From NCBI GenBank assembly GCA_044377005.1, contig JBILJV010000003.1, forward strand, positions 1 to 64,000: DNA of 64,000 nucleotides, given 5' to 3'. Below are positions 17,054-27,036 of the stretch, piece after piece. Both the position numbers and the translations under genes were made by a program. The notes beneath the pieces were generated by a model, which was not told where the DNA came from, ran no database searches, and saw nothing but the letters and a program-made list of their open reading frames with translations. Every line of letters starts with the position of its first letter. Within the stretch, counting starts at the first letter, position 1. This stretch comes from JABMMZ01 sp044377005 (GTDB lineage: Bacteria; Bacteroidota; Bacteroidia; NS11-12g; UBA955).

Positions 17054-20000
17054 ATAAAATACTTGTTTTTCGTATTCCGCAACTTTTTTAAATTCGGTTC
17101 TAAATGTATAATTTACCTTGACAACGAAATAAGCATCCTGAATTAATTCACCTTGGTAGGTGCCATCCCATCCGAGACTATTTATATCACCTTCAAATAT
17201 TTTCTCACCCCAACGATTAAAAATCTCAAAAAACATTTCTTCTACCCCAAAAGTAATAGGCTTATAAAAATCATTTACACCATTAGAATTTGGTGTAAAT
17301 GCACTAGGCAGATATAATCTACAATTATTAGTTCTAAAACTCAAATGAATACTATCAGAAGCAACACCACAGATATTTTTTGCGGTAACAAAATATAAAC
17401 CTGGTTTAAAGGCCAAATATTCTGCACTTCTCTTACCATCTTGCCAATAATACTCACTGTTCCAATTAGTTGCTTTAAGCAATAAAGCCTCATGTTTACA
17501 AAGCAAAGTATCATTTCCCAACTCAATTTCTGGAAAAGGGTAAATCTGTGTAATTTGACTAGAAGAACTTGTGCATTTTTCCACAGTAACAGTATATGAA
17601 ACAGTATCTTGCCACAAAATTTCAGGTGAAAACAAATCACCATTAACATTATTACCCTCAAACAAACCACCTGAAGTTTTAGGTAGTAATTGAAAAGCTG
17701 GTTCATCATTACAATAAAATGGTTTTAATGAATTAAAACTAGGATCAGGCATAGGTTTAACCCTAATTGTCTTCTGAATTGTATCTTTACAATTATAAAT
17801 TGACACAGGCACCATTGTAACTTGGTATGTTTTAGCAATATTATAAGTTTTTGTAAAAGGGTTGACACTTGTTTGATATTGTTTATCGACGTACCAATTT
17901 ACATTATTAACTCCAAAAGAATCTATAGAATTATCTTTAAAAATATAAAAATTACCCTCAATACACTGAACACTGTCATTCACTGTAAAATCTGCAATTG
18001 GTTTAGGATAAACTCTTAAAAATTTATTTATTGTATCAATACAATTGCTATCTGACACCACCCTTAAAAATGTATTTTTTATCCCTGAACTGTAATTTTT
18101 GATGTTTACAGTGTTTTGCTGATTAAAAAACAAGTTATTAATCCACCATCTTGTTGAATCTATTTTCCCATACTTAATTCTAGAAGTATTATTAAATACA
18201 AAAAACTGTTCATTTATACATTGGTTTGTATCATTGATATTAAAATTTGCAATAGGCATTGGATTTACAAAAGCCATTTTTGAAATTGAATCTTTGCAAT
18301 TATATTGGCTATTAACATAAAGCATAACTTGAAACTGACCATCCGATTGATAAGAATGATTAATATTTTTAACTGAACTGGTAAAACCATCTCCCATTTT
18401 CCAAAAAAAAGAGATTTGACTACTATCAATACTAGATAAATTCTGAAATTGAAAAGAATTATTCCTTAAACATTGGCTATTATTTACAATATTATAATCT
18501 GCTTTTGGGTCGGGGAAAACAATTACTTTGATTGAATGCGTATCTCTGCAACCGTAATTTGACAAGGCACTTAAACTTACAAAATAATTTTGATGTTGTT
18601 TGTATGTATGTTCTGCATTTATAGAATTAGTATCGTTACCATCTCCAAAATCCCAAATATAATCTATCATTCCATGGCCAATTACACTTTTGTTTTCGAA
18701 TATAAAAGAATTAAATCTTTGGCATTGATTAGTATCATTAATTATGAAAGAGGCAAATGGCTGTGGTTGATTAAATATGGTTTTATAAGCTGTATCTCTA
18801 CACAAATATTCAGATTCAGAAATAAGTTGAACCTCAATGGTATCTGAATAATTATATTGCCTTTTAAGAATAACTCCTGTATCAGAATCACCATCAGAAA
18901 ATTGCCACTTTTCCGCAGTAGAACCATATGGAATTGATGAGGTGGACGTAATTTCAAAAAGATTATTATTTTCACACTGCACACTGTCATTAATAGCAAA
19001 AGAAGCAATTGGCATTGGATGAACTATTAAGGTTTTTACGATGGTATCAAGACACTTAAAATCACTTTCCACAATATACGTCATAGTGTAAGTTCCCTCC
19101 GATTGATAATTTATATTAGTATCTTTATTGCTTGAATAGAGTTTAGAATCTTTATACCAAAAATAATTTATTAATTGACCTTCATCAATAGAACTTGAAC
19201 CTATTAAATTGAATTTATTGTTCAACAAACATTGTGCACTATCTGTTAAAATACTAACATTAGGTTTATAATAAACCCTATTACTTTTTCGTAAACTATC
19301 TTTGCACAAATTTTCTGAAATAGCCAATAACTCTATATCATAAATACCTGGTTTAGAATATTTATGTATAGGATTAGGAATTATTGATTGATTAGAGTCG
19401 CCAAATTTCCATACATAGCTTAAATTACCTTTATTTATCGTAGACAAATTTGTCATTTGATATTGCTGAACATTCACACATTGGTCAGAATCATTAATAG
19501 AAAATTTAACATTTGGTACTGAGTGTATTATTACGGAAAACAACGTTGTATCTTTACAATTTTGATTACTAATGGAAACCAATTTATGACTCAATGTACT
19601 ATCTTTAACAAATGTTCTGTTAACAACCTTTGTGGAATCTATTTTTGAATCGAACCAAATCCATTTGGATTTCAATGACCCTTTTTTAATGTTACTTGAA
19701 TCTAGAAATACAAAATTTTGAGCATTGAGACATTGACTAGGATTATTTATTCTAACCAAAGCATTTGGCATTGGAAAAACATTAACATCTATACTCATCG
19801 TATCTCTACATTCATTGATTGAACTTGACACTAATTTTACATTAAATAATCCATCGTTGTTATAATGATGTTGCGGATCTTTAATATTTGAGGAATCAGA
19901 ATCACCAAAAAACCAATTATATTTTAAATTCCCATCTTTTGAAGTCGAAAGATTAAAAAAACTATACAAATTATTTCTAAAACATTGATTTGCGGTATCT

Positions 20001-23000
20001 ACCCTAAAAACGGTTATCGGCATAGGCCAAATTATAGCTTTTTTAGAAATCGAATCTTTACAACCATACTCAGAAATAGCCTTCAATTTCACCCAATAGC
20101 TACTATCTTTGATATATTTAATTTTAAAAGTATCTGAATTATCAAGTTTATAAATATCACTCGACCAATAAAATTGAAAATTATTATATGGAATTGTACT
20201 GATATTATGTGCTTCAATTTGATGACCTAAAAAACAAAGGGCACTGTCTTTAAATTTAAAATCTGCTTTGGGCATTGGATGTACAACTACATATTTATAT
20301 ATAGTGTCAGTACAATTGAAATTAGACTTAGCAATTAACTTAACAGAATAATTTCCATGCTTCAGAAATATCTGTGTTGGATTAATATTTAAACTACTAT
20401 TGGAATTTCCAAAATCCCAATTGAAGGATAAAGGAGTTTGATATTTGATATTTGATTGATTGATAAACTCAAACAAATTATTTTTCAAACATTGACTATC
20501 TTTTAAAATTTTAAAATCCGCAATTGGCATTGGGTGAATTACAACAGAACTGTATGTGGTATCTTTGCAGAACCAAGCACTTTGGCTAATTAATCTTACA
20601 TTAAATGTATCTGCTTGTGCAAAAACGTAGCTTTGACTTTTAAAAATAGAACTGTCCCCATTTCCAAAATTCCATTTTCTTGTTAATGAGGAATTATCTG
20701 AAACTGTGCTACTATCATTTAATAATATTTGATGATTCAAATAACATTGCTCTTTAATACTTTTTCCTATTTTAGCAATTGGTTTTGGATGAATAACAAC
20801 TGTATCAATAGTTGAATCTTTACATGAAAAAAGATTGCTAACTTCTAGTATTACTTGGTGTTTATTTACATTATTAAATTTATAGTTAAATTTCTTTTTT
20901 GAACTAATTACATTATTAAGATAAATCCAATTTCTAGATATATTCAATGAATCAAAAATGGAAACATCTTCAAAACTGACTGAATCTCCATTGATACATT
21001 CATTTCTCACAGAAATTAACCTATTTGCAAATGGAGAAGGGAAAACTTGTATATTTTTAATGACAGTGTCCTTACAATTGCGATTGGTTGTGCTAATTAA
21101 TCTAATTGGATATTTTTTTACTGAATCAAAATGATGTATAAAATTCTTTAAGTTAGATGAAATATTATCTATACTTTGCCATTGATGAGATAGAAAAGTA
21201 TCGCTATTAATGGAGCTTTTATTTATAAAATCAAAACGATTTTGATTTAAACAATATGAAACAGTTGAAATATCAAAGTCTGCTTTTGGGTTAGGAAACA
21301 CTCTTACTTTTTTGATTATAGAATCTTGACATCCTTTGATACTAGAAACAATTAATTTAACATTAAAATCACCAGAATCTTTAAATAAAAACTGAGTATT
21401 TAAATTTGAATCGGTGCCTTGGTTATCAAACTTCCAAGTGTTAAAAAAAGGGCTTTGTTTAGATTTAGTTGTATTATTAAATTGATGTGGAGTTTTAAAA
21501 CATACATTTTGAAAATCAAATTGAGGAATGGGCCTTGCCCATACATTAACTTGCTTAGTAATGGAATTGGTACAACCAGCTCTATTTCTGACCGTTAACG
21601 ATACGTTATACAAAGAGTCTTTTAAATAGGTGATACTAGGATTTTTTAAATTACTCGTTTTTGTATTACCAAAATTCCAAACCCAAAGATTGATTCTGTC
21701 ATTATATGAATTTGTCAAATCAGAAAATTGAGTTTTATTACCATGACATACTTCATTGAAATTAAAATCAGCTGTAGGATAGGGTGAAATATAAATTATT
21801 CTTGTTACGGAATCTATACATCCAAATGGGGAATATGTCTTTAATACAATTCTATAAGCACCTGTATCTGAGAATTGATGTATAGGATTTCTTGAATGAC
21901 TTGAATCTCCGTCTCCAAAAAACCATTCAAACTTGGCTACTTTTCCAGTTGCAAATACTGTTGTATTTGTAAAAGCAGTTGTATTGGTAGCACAATTTGT
22001 AGAATGAGTGAAGTTTGGAATAGGCTTTTCTTTAACATCCACTACTAAACGATAAATTGTATCATTAGTAGCAGGAAATGTATCAGCACAAGTGACATTA
22101 ATCCCATTATTATTAAATGTATTTCTAGCAATTAAATCAGGATAAAATAAGCCATAGTTTGTGTATGTAAATGAAATATTGGAAAGGTTATTGGTATTAG
22201 TAATTGAGTTGCCTGAATTTTTGTATCTGTATGTGAAGCTATTTGCATTAATACTTTCATTTTTAAAAGTAACACTTAAGGGTTGACAGCCTATTGAATC
22301 TGAAATAATTTTCAAAACTGCAGTTGGACCAATAATAGTAAACACATCAGAAATTGAATCTATACAACCAATTGTGTTTTGAACTACCAATTTCACATCA
22401 TGAATACCAGCTTTAAAAAACTTAAATGGATTTTTGAGAAAACTATTACTTGCCCCATTATTAAAATACCAAGAAAACTTTACGATTTTATCATCATTGT
22501 GCCCAAAATTATTTATGCTATCATACACAGTTGCTGAAGAAAAAAATTGAACAACTTGAGCACAAGTATATGTTTTTTGAGGAATTTTAATCTTTGAAAA
22601 AACATCAAAAAATCTAATTGGATTGGGTATACTTATTGTATCAATACATCCTGCACTATCTACATATCTCATTTTAACATAGTAATCCCCAATCTTTGAA
22701 TATTTTAATACAACATTTGACGATGGAATTACAAAACCATTACCATCTCCTATATCCCAAAGAGTAGTTTCAATTTGAGCCCTGTTAGGAAAAATCCAAT
22801 TAGAAGTTCCATTAAAGTATTTTGAGGTATTAGATATTACTACGGAATCTCCTACACAAACTGAATATTTATTTAAAGAGAATGACCCATTTACACCTAC
22901 CCGAACAATCATTGTATCTGTACCTTCGCACCCATTGACATGACGCATAAAAACAGATACTTTATATACACCATTTTTTAAATACCTATGTGTTCTTTGA

Positions 23001-25408
23001 GAGAGAGAGAGGTTGGTTTCAAATGTTCCGTCTCCAAAATCCCATCGAATAAACACAATTGAATCAAGAGTAGTATCTCTTAAATTGAATTTAAAATTAG
23101 AACCCTTACAGTAATGATTACTTGGATTATAATCTGATGTAAAACGTGGTTCTAACAAACCAAATTTAATTACTTTATGATAAAAAAAGGTGTCTCTACA
23201 TATATTATTTTGAGTATCTAAACCATTTTGTATAATAATCCCAACAGAGACCGTTCCATCCGGATTACAAGGCATATAATTATAATTATAAACAGACTGG
23301 TTGGATAACCAATAACTATTAAAATTTCCTGACTGAGCTGCACAAGTAGAATCCCACATGACCCACCATTGTTCTCTTCCACAACTTGGAGTCGTTTGTC
23401 CTAAATTTAATGTCACTCTTTTTGACAATTCAGGACCTAAGCACAAACCTCGGGAATAACTAAAACTAATACCTGTTGAAGCATCTGGTGGCATCAATGG
23501 CAATGTCAAATCTGCAAAATCAACACAACCAATAATAGAATCTTCAACTGTAATTCGAGCACTGTAACAATTTTCAAAACCTTTTTTATATAAATGTTTA
23601 AATGTCAATGAATCTTTACTAAAATTACAATTACTATCTTTATTAATATTGCTTTTAGAATCAATTATACAATTAGAAGCATTTAAATCGTTAGCGTTCC
23701 ATGTAACTTTTAATTGATGGTTTTTAAATGTTTGAGATGTGTTATTAAAATAAACCGTATCCTTAATTTGACATTGAAATCTATTAACTATATTGGCATT
23801 TGCAAGTGGACCATAAACAATTGCTGTATCTAATATTAAAGTTGTATCGCATCCATTTTTACTAATCTTTACACTTGGAATATATTGACCTATAACATTT
23901 CCCCTTGAATAACGGTGATTGGGATTCCATTGAGAAGACGAATCTGAGTCGTTGAAAAACCATTTAATCTTAGCTCCAAGAATAGGTGTTTGTTTAAAGC
24001 CAAAAAGATTTGTCCTTTTACAAAAATCATATACCGTATCTAACCTTGCATCTACAATAAAACTGGTGTTTACAATGCTATTTTGGGAGATAAAAGTATC
24101 TGCACAACCAAAACTATCAATAATAGTTAGCTTAATATTAAACGTTCCATCATCTGAATAAATATGTTGATTATTGTTCCAATTTATACTATCAATAGCA
24201 ATATCTCCCCAATCAAAATAAAAACATTTAATCATTGGAGGTTTCATATTACTGATATTGTTTAATGAAATTACAGATTTAAAACAACCTCCTGTCTTGT
24301 TTATTAAAAAATTTGCTTTAGGTTCTTTGTAAATTATAATAGAATCCTCACTGGTATACCTTGATGAACACCCATTAGAATCAATAACATCTTGTGTGAT
24401 TTTATATGAACCTCCATTGGGATTAGTATATTTATAGCAAATAGAATTAGAAGAAGCTGGGATTAATTCCGAAAAGCCATCATCCCATAAAATATTTCTA
24501 AAATTTATACCTGTAGTATCAGCGCCTAATGACAAACAGACTTTATTTCCTTTATAACACTGTTTTAACAGGGAATTTATAGAAAACCAAGCGTTGGGCT
24601 GTTTAAATACATACACAAACAAACTATCAATCAAACAGGCTCCACCGGCATTATATTCAATATTAAGAGAAATTTTTTTAAACCCAGAAAGGCTATATTG
24701 ATGAGAAAAATTTTGAGCATTTTGAGTTGAATTATCCCCTAAACGCCATTGATAACGAGATACAGAAAACCCACCTGTATTAACGCTAAAATTCACATCA
24801 TCTGATTGACAAATAGAATCATCTGATAAAGATATATTGGGTTTACTATAAATGTTTATTGTTCGAGTGATTGAATCAGCACACCCTTCTTTAGTTTTAA
24901 TTATTAATTTTACATTTTTTGCACCAAAGCCAACGTATGTATGTTGAGCATTATAACTGTTGGTTGAAGTGCTATCGCCAAAAGACCAGTTTACCCATTT
25001 TATAGAATCATAAACATCAATAACAGTTGTATTTGAGAAACTAGTTATTAAATTTTGACATGTATTATCAACTACAAAACTAGCTGAAGGTATTTTAAAA
25101 ATCCTTATAGATTTTATTAGAGTGTCAACACAAGAATTATTTGAATCTCTTACAATTAATCGAACTAAAAATAAGCCTGTATCTGTGAAAGAGTGTTTTA
25201 CAAAAGAATCATTACTATTATTTTGACTACCTGAATTTATGTCACCAAAATCCCAATCTAATAACTGTCCTTGACCATTAAAATTAAACAAAATTGTATC
25301 CCCCAAACATTTTATACCATTTGACACAAAACTAGCATTACATTGTGAAAATGATTTAACAGGTAAGGAAAAAAAGATTACTAAAAGTATGTAAAAAAAG
25401 GTTTTCAA
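17042..25408 (-). CDS. Giant PKD-repeat surface protein with type IX sorting domain
   Basis: This 2788-residue protein has a signal peptide (MKTFFYILLVIFFSLPVKSFS, cut before QCNAS) and then about 27 PKD-type units by eye, each near 80-95 residues. The last dozen or so are most regular: each starts P-x-A-x-F-x-I-N-x-x-x-Q-C-x-x-x-N and ends C-x-D-T plus a strand leading into the next MP-x-A-x-F. Intermediate motifs such as WDFGDGN and WKFGDSN are the PKD W-x-F-G-D/N-G core. The C-terminus (PSAFTPNSNGVNDFYKPI, IFNRWGEKIFEG, GWDGTYQGE) is the type B CTD recognised by the type IX secretion system. Function is probably adhesion, gliding or biofilm formation. It overlaps the convergent ABC-F gene by 12 bases. 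Confidence 0.93.
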   Translation of the reverse strand: MKTFFYILLVIFFSLPVKSFSQCNASFVSNGIKCLGDTILFNFNGQGQLLDWDFGDINSGSQNNSNDSFVKHSFTDTGLFLVRLIVRDSNNSCVDTLIKSIRIFKIPSASFVVDNTCQNLITSFSNTTVIDVYDSIKWVNWSFGDSTSTNSYNAQHTYVGFGAKNVKLIIKTKEGCADSITRTINIYSKPNISLSDDSICQSDDVNFSVNTGGFSVSRYQWRLGDNSTQNAQNFSHQYSLSGFKKISLNIEYNAGGACLIDSLFVYVFKQPNAWFSINSLLKQCYKGNKVCLSLGADTTGINFRNILWDDGFSELIPASSNSICYKYTNPNGGSYKITQDVIDSNGCSSRYTSEDSIIIYKEPKANFLINKTGGCFKSVISLNNISNMKPPMIKCFYFDWGDIAIDSINWNNNQHIYSDDGTFNIKLTIIDSFGCADTFISQNSIVNTSFIVDARLDTVYDFCKRTNLFGFKQTPILGAKIKWFFNDSDSSSQWNPNHRYSRGNVIGQYIPSVKISKNGCDTTLILDTAIVYGPLANANIVNRFQCQIKDTVYFNNTSQTFKNHQLKVTWNANDLNASNCIIDSKSNINKDSNCNFSKDSLTFKHLYKKGFENCYSARITVEDSIIGCVDFADLTLPLMPPDASTGISFSYSRGLCLGPELSKRVTLNLGQTTPSCGREQWWVMWDSTCAAQSGNFNSYWLSNQSVYNYNYMPCNPDGTVSVGIIIQNGLDTQNNICRDTFFYHKVIKFGLLEPRFTSDYNPSNHYCKGSNFKFNLRDTTLDSIVFIRWDFGDGTFETNLSLSQRTHRYLKNGVYKVSVFMRHVNGCEGTDTMIVRVGVNGSFSLNKYSVCVGDSVVISNTSKYFNGTSNWIFPNRAQIETTLWDIGDGNGFVIPSSNVVLKYSKIGDYYVKMRYVDSAGCIDTISIPNPIRFFDVFSKIKIPQKTYTCAQVVQFFSSATVYDSINNFGHNDDKIVKFSWYFNNGASNSFLKNPFKFFKAGIHDVKLVVQNTIGCIDSISDVFTIIGPTAVLKIISDSIGCQPLSVTFKNESINANSFTYRYKNSGNSITNTNNLSNISFTYTNYGLFYPDLIARNTFNNNGINVTCADTFPATNDTIYRLVVDVKEKPIPNFTHSTNCATNTTAFTNTTVFATGKVAKFEWFFGDGDSSHSRNPIHQFSDTGAYRIVLKTYSPFGCIDSVTRIIYISPYPTADFNFNEVCHGNKTQFSDLTNSYNDRINLWVWNFGNTKTSNLKNPSITYLKDSLYNVSLTVRNRAGCTNSITKQVNVWARPIPQFDFQNVCFKTPHQFNNTTKSKQSPFFNTWKFDNQGTDSNLNTQFLFKDSGDFNVKLIVSSIKGCQDSIIKKVRVFPNPKADFDISTVSYCLNQNRFDFINKSSINSDTFLSHQWQSIDNISSNLKNFIHHFDSVKKYPIRLISTTNRNCKDTVIKNIQVFPSPFANRLISVRNECINGDSVSFEDVSIFDSLNISRNWIYLNNVISSKKKFNYKFNNVNKHQVILEVSNLFSCKDSTIDTVVIHPKPIAKIGKSIKEQCYLNHQILLNDSSTVSDNSSLTRKWNFGNGDSSIFKSQSYVFAQADTFNVRLISQSAWFCKDTTYSSVVIHPMPIADFKILKDSQCLKNNLFEFINQSNIKYQTPLSFNWDFGNSNSSLNINPTQIFLKHGNYSVKLIAKSNFNCTDTIYKYVVVHPMPKADFKFKDSALCFLGHQIEAHNISTIPYNNFQFYWSSDIYKLDNSDTFKIKYIKDSSYWVKLKAISEYGCKDSISKKAIIWPMPITVFRVDTANQCFRNNLYSFFNLSTSKDGNLKYNWFFGDSDSSNIKDPQHHYNNDGLFNVKLVSSSINECRDTMSIDVNVFPMPNALVRINNPSQCLNAQNFVFLDSSNIKKGSLKSKWIWFDSKIDSTKVVNRTFVKDSTLSHKLVSISNQNCKDTTLFSVIIHSVPNVKFSINDSDQCVNVQQYQMTNLSTINKGNLSYVWKFGDSNQSIIPNPIHKYSKPGIYDIELLAISENLCKDSLRKSNRVYYKPNVSILTDSAQCLLNNKFNLIGSSSIDEGQLINYFWYKDSKLYSSNKDTNINYQSEGTYTMTYIVESDFKCLDTIVKTLIVHPMPIASFAINDSVQCENNNLFEITSTSSIPYGSTAEKWQFSDGDSDTGVILKRQYNYSDTIEVQLISESEYLCRDTAYKTIFNQPQPFASFIINDTNQCQRFNSFIFENKSVIGHGMIDYIWDFGDGNDTNSINAEHTYKQHQNYFVSLSALSNYGCRDTHSIKVIVFPDPKADYNIVNNSQCLRNNSFQFQNLSSIDSSQISFFWKMGDGFTSSVKNINHSYQSDGQFQVMLYVNSQYNCKDSISKMAFVNPMPIANFNINDTNQCINEQFFVFNNTSRIKYGKIDSTRWWINNLFFNQQNTVNIKNYSSGIKNTFLRVVSDSNCIDTINKFLRVYPKPIADFTVNDSVQCIEGNFYIFKDNSIDSFGVNNVNWYVDKQYQTSVNPFTKTYNIAKTYQVTMVPVSIYNCKDTIQKTIRVKPMPDPSFNSLKPFYCNDEPAFQLLPKTSGGLFEGNNVNGDLFSPEILWQDTVSYTVTVEKCTSSSSQITQIYPFPEIELGNDTLLCKHEALLLKATNWNSEYYWQDGKRSAEYLAFKPGLYFVTAKNICGVASDSIHLSFRTNNCRLYLPSAFTPNSNGVNDFYKPITFGVEEMFFEIFNRWGEKIFEGDINSLGWDGTYQGELIQDAYFVVKVNYTFRTEFKKVAEYEKQVFYLLR

Positions 25409-25415
25409 TACTTTA

Positions 25416-25448
25416 CAAAAATAGCATTTTTTTTAAATTTAATTCAAA
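25416..25448 (-). promoter_or_regulatory. Promoter of the giant PKD-protein gene
   Basis: On the minus strand TTTG (25448-25445) is followed after 21 bases by TATTTTTG (25423-25416), an exact TAnnTTTG core. The ATG at 25408 begins 8 bases downstream of the core, so the leader is very short. Confidence 0.65.
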
Positions 25449-25627
25449 TTGTAATATAAATTTAATTTAAAAGCAAGCAGCTTTCAATGATACTACAGAT
25501 TACTTTTATTAAAAACATAAATGCACCTTTATTATATAAATATTCCATATTTTTAATTAATGTAAAATACTATAAAAAATTAGTTAAATTACATTTAAAT
25601 CAAATATCAAAATCTAATATTTATATA

Positions 25628-25635
25628 TAAATTTG
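25628..25635 (+). promoter_or_regulatory. Promoter -7 core immediately upstream of the glycosyltransferase gene
   Basis: TAAATTTG matches TAnnTTTG and ends 5 bases before the ATG at 25640. If used, the transcript would start at or next to the start codon. No -33 TTTG is evident. Confidence 0.4.
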
Positions 25636-25639
25636 TCAA

Positions 25640-26389
25640 ATGCTTATTTCAGCAGTCATTATCACCAAAAATGAAGAACAAAATCTTGTTAAATCTCTGC
25701 CCAAGTTATTTTGGTGTGATGAAATAATTATTGTTGATGACCACAGTACCGATAATACAGTTGAACTTGCAAAGCAATACAATTGTAAAGTTTACAACTA
25801 CATTTTTGAAAATTTTGGCAAACAAAAACGATTGGCAGTTTCTTTGGCACAAAACAACTGGGTTTTGAGTTTGGATGCAGATGAAGTTTTGTCTGATGAA
25901 TTGATTTTTGAACTAAAATCACTGAAAGAAGATAAAAACATTGACGGCTATTTAATTCCTCGTCAACATGTGTTTTTAAATACGACTTTTAAATATGGCA
26001 AAGAAAGTAAAGATTACATATTGCGTTTGTTTAACAAAGAAAAAGGAAATTTCAATGAGGCCAATGTTCATGAACAAGTTATATTGAATGGAAACACAAG
26101 CTCCTTAAAAGGAAGTATTTTACATTATAGTTATAAAAACCTTGACCATTATTTTAGTAAGTTTAATCAATATACCACAAAAGGGGCAATTCAATTGAGA
26201 GAAAAAGGCAAAAAAAGAGCCTTAATATTTTGTATCCTAAGTTTTCCCATTTATTTTTTCAAACATTACTTCCTTTACTTAAACATTTTAAATGGAAAAG
26301 CGGGCTTTGTATGGAGCTACTTAAGCGCTTGGTATCACACCGTAAAATACTTAAAACTATTCGAATTGAATAAAAAAGAGAACCTTTAA
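25640..26389 (+). CDS. Family 2 glycosyltransferase, WaaE/KdtX-like
   Basis: This 249-residue inverting GT-A enzyme resembles lipopolysaccharide-core glucosyltransferases. The nucleotide-sugar fold starts ISAVIITKNEEQNL, with DEIIIVDDHSTDNT giving the first Asp pair, and WVLSLDADEVLSDEL supplying the DxD metal site. The middle SLKGSILHYSYKNLDHYFSKF matches the acceptor region of WaaE-like enzymes, and a hydrophobic segment near residue 195-215 (FCILSFPIYFFKHYFLYLNI) would associate with the inner membrane. Acceptor and donor are not determinable. It is divergent from the giant gene and upstream of a sigma factor gene. Confidence 0.88.
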   Translation: MLISAVIITKNEEQNLVKSLPKLFWCDEIIIVDDHSTDNTVELAKQYNCKVYNYIFENFGKQKRLAVSLAQNNWVLSLDADEVLSDELIFELKSLKEDKNIDGYLIPRQHVFLNTTFKYGKESKDYILRLFNKEKGNFNEANVHEQVILNGNTSSLKGSILHYSYKNLDHYFSKFNQYTTKGAIQLREKGKKRALIFCILSFPIYFFKHYFLYLNILNGKAGFVWSYLSAWYHTVKYLKLFELNKKENL

Positions 26390-26447
26390 ACAGGCTCAAA
26401 ATCTTATAAGATCAAAATCTTAGTTTTTATTGCAGCAAATATTCTTT

Positions 26448-26455
26448 TAAATTTG
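26448..26455 (+). promoter_or_regulatory. Promoter -7 core for the sigma factor operon
   Basis: TAAATTTG (26448-26455) matches TAnnTTTG. A TTTT at 26424-26427, 20 bases upstream, could be a degenerate -33 element. The sigma factor ATG at 26479 follows after 23 bases. Confidence 0.5.
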
Positions 26456-26478
26456 TCTAACACATATCAGTGGTAGTA

Positions 26479-27036
26479 ATGTTTTCAGAAAAGCAAATTA
26501 TTGAAGGATGCCTTAAAGGTGACAGATTGTCGCAGAAGGCTCTTTATAATCGCTTTGCCGGAAAAATGCTAGCAATAAGCAAACGATATCTTCCCGATTT
26601 GGAGCATGCTGAAGATGCTTTCCAAGACGCTTTTGTCAAAGTTTTTCAACATCTTAAAAGCTTTAATTTTCAAAGTAGTTTGGAAACTTGGATGACCCGA
26701 ATATTTATCAATGAAGCTATTAATAAACTAAGGTCATTAAAACGTTTAACACTCAATGTTAACATTGATGATTTAAGCTACCAATTACCCGAAAACAAAT
26801 CTGAACTACCTGATAATTTCGATTATGACCTTGTGATAATGTTGTTAGATAAAATTCCAGAAAACTACCGAATTGTACTAATGTTATATGCCGTTGATGG
26901 TTTTAATCACAAAGAAATTGCTGAAAAACTAAACATGCCTGAAAGCACTTCACGTAGCTCACTTACAAGAGCTAGATATATGTTATGGCAACTATATAAT
27001 AAAGAATTAATTAAACATGAATCCAGAGGAATTTGA
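26479..27036 (+). CDS. ECF-type RNA polymerase sigma factor
   Basis: About 185 residues with only regions sigma2 and sigma4, as in extracytoplasmic-function sigma factors. Region 2 includes HAEDAFQDAFVKVFQHL and LETWMTRIFINEAINKLR, which melt and recognise the -10 element. Region 4 includes PENYRIVLMLYAVDGFNHKE followed by IAEKLNMPESTSRSSLTRAR, the helix-turn-helix that binds -35. ATG at 26479 is chosen over a GTG at 26470 that would add MVV. Its last 20 bases overlap the next gene, so the two are translationally linked, the usual layout of a sigma factor with its membrane regulator. Confidence 0.92.
   Translation: MFSEKQIIEGCLKGDRLSQKALYNRFAGKMLAISKRYLPDLEHAEDAFQDAFVKVFQHLKSFNFQSSLETWMTRIFINEAINKLRSLKRLTLNVNIDDLSYQLPENKSELPDNFDYDLVIMLLDKIPENYRIVLMLYAVDGFNHKEIAEKLNMPESTSRSSLTRARYMLWQLYNKELIKHESRGI

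Noticed and set aside
17341..19008. Several short frames on both strands within the giant PKD gene
   Set aside because: They are out-of-frame shadows of a long, clearly coding repeat protein.
26401..26412. ATCTTATAAGAT palindrome after the glycosyltransferase gene
   Set aside because: Short, AT-only and without a T run; it is not a convincing terminator.
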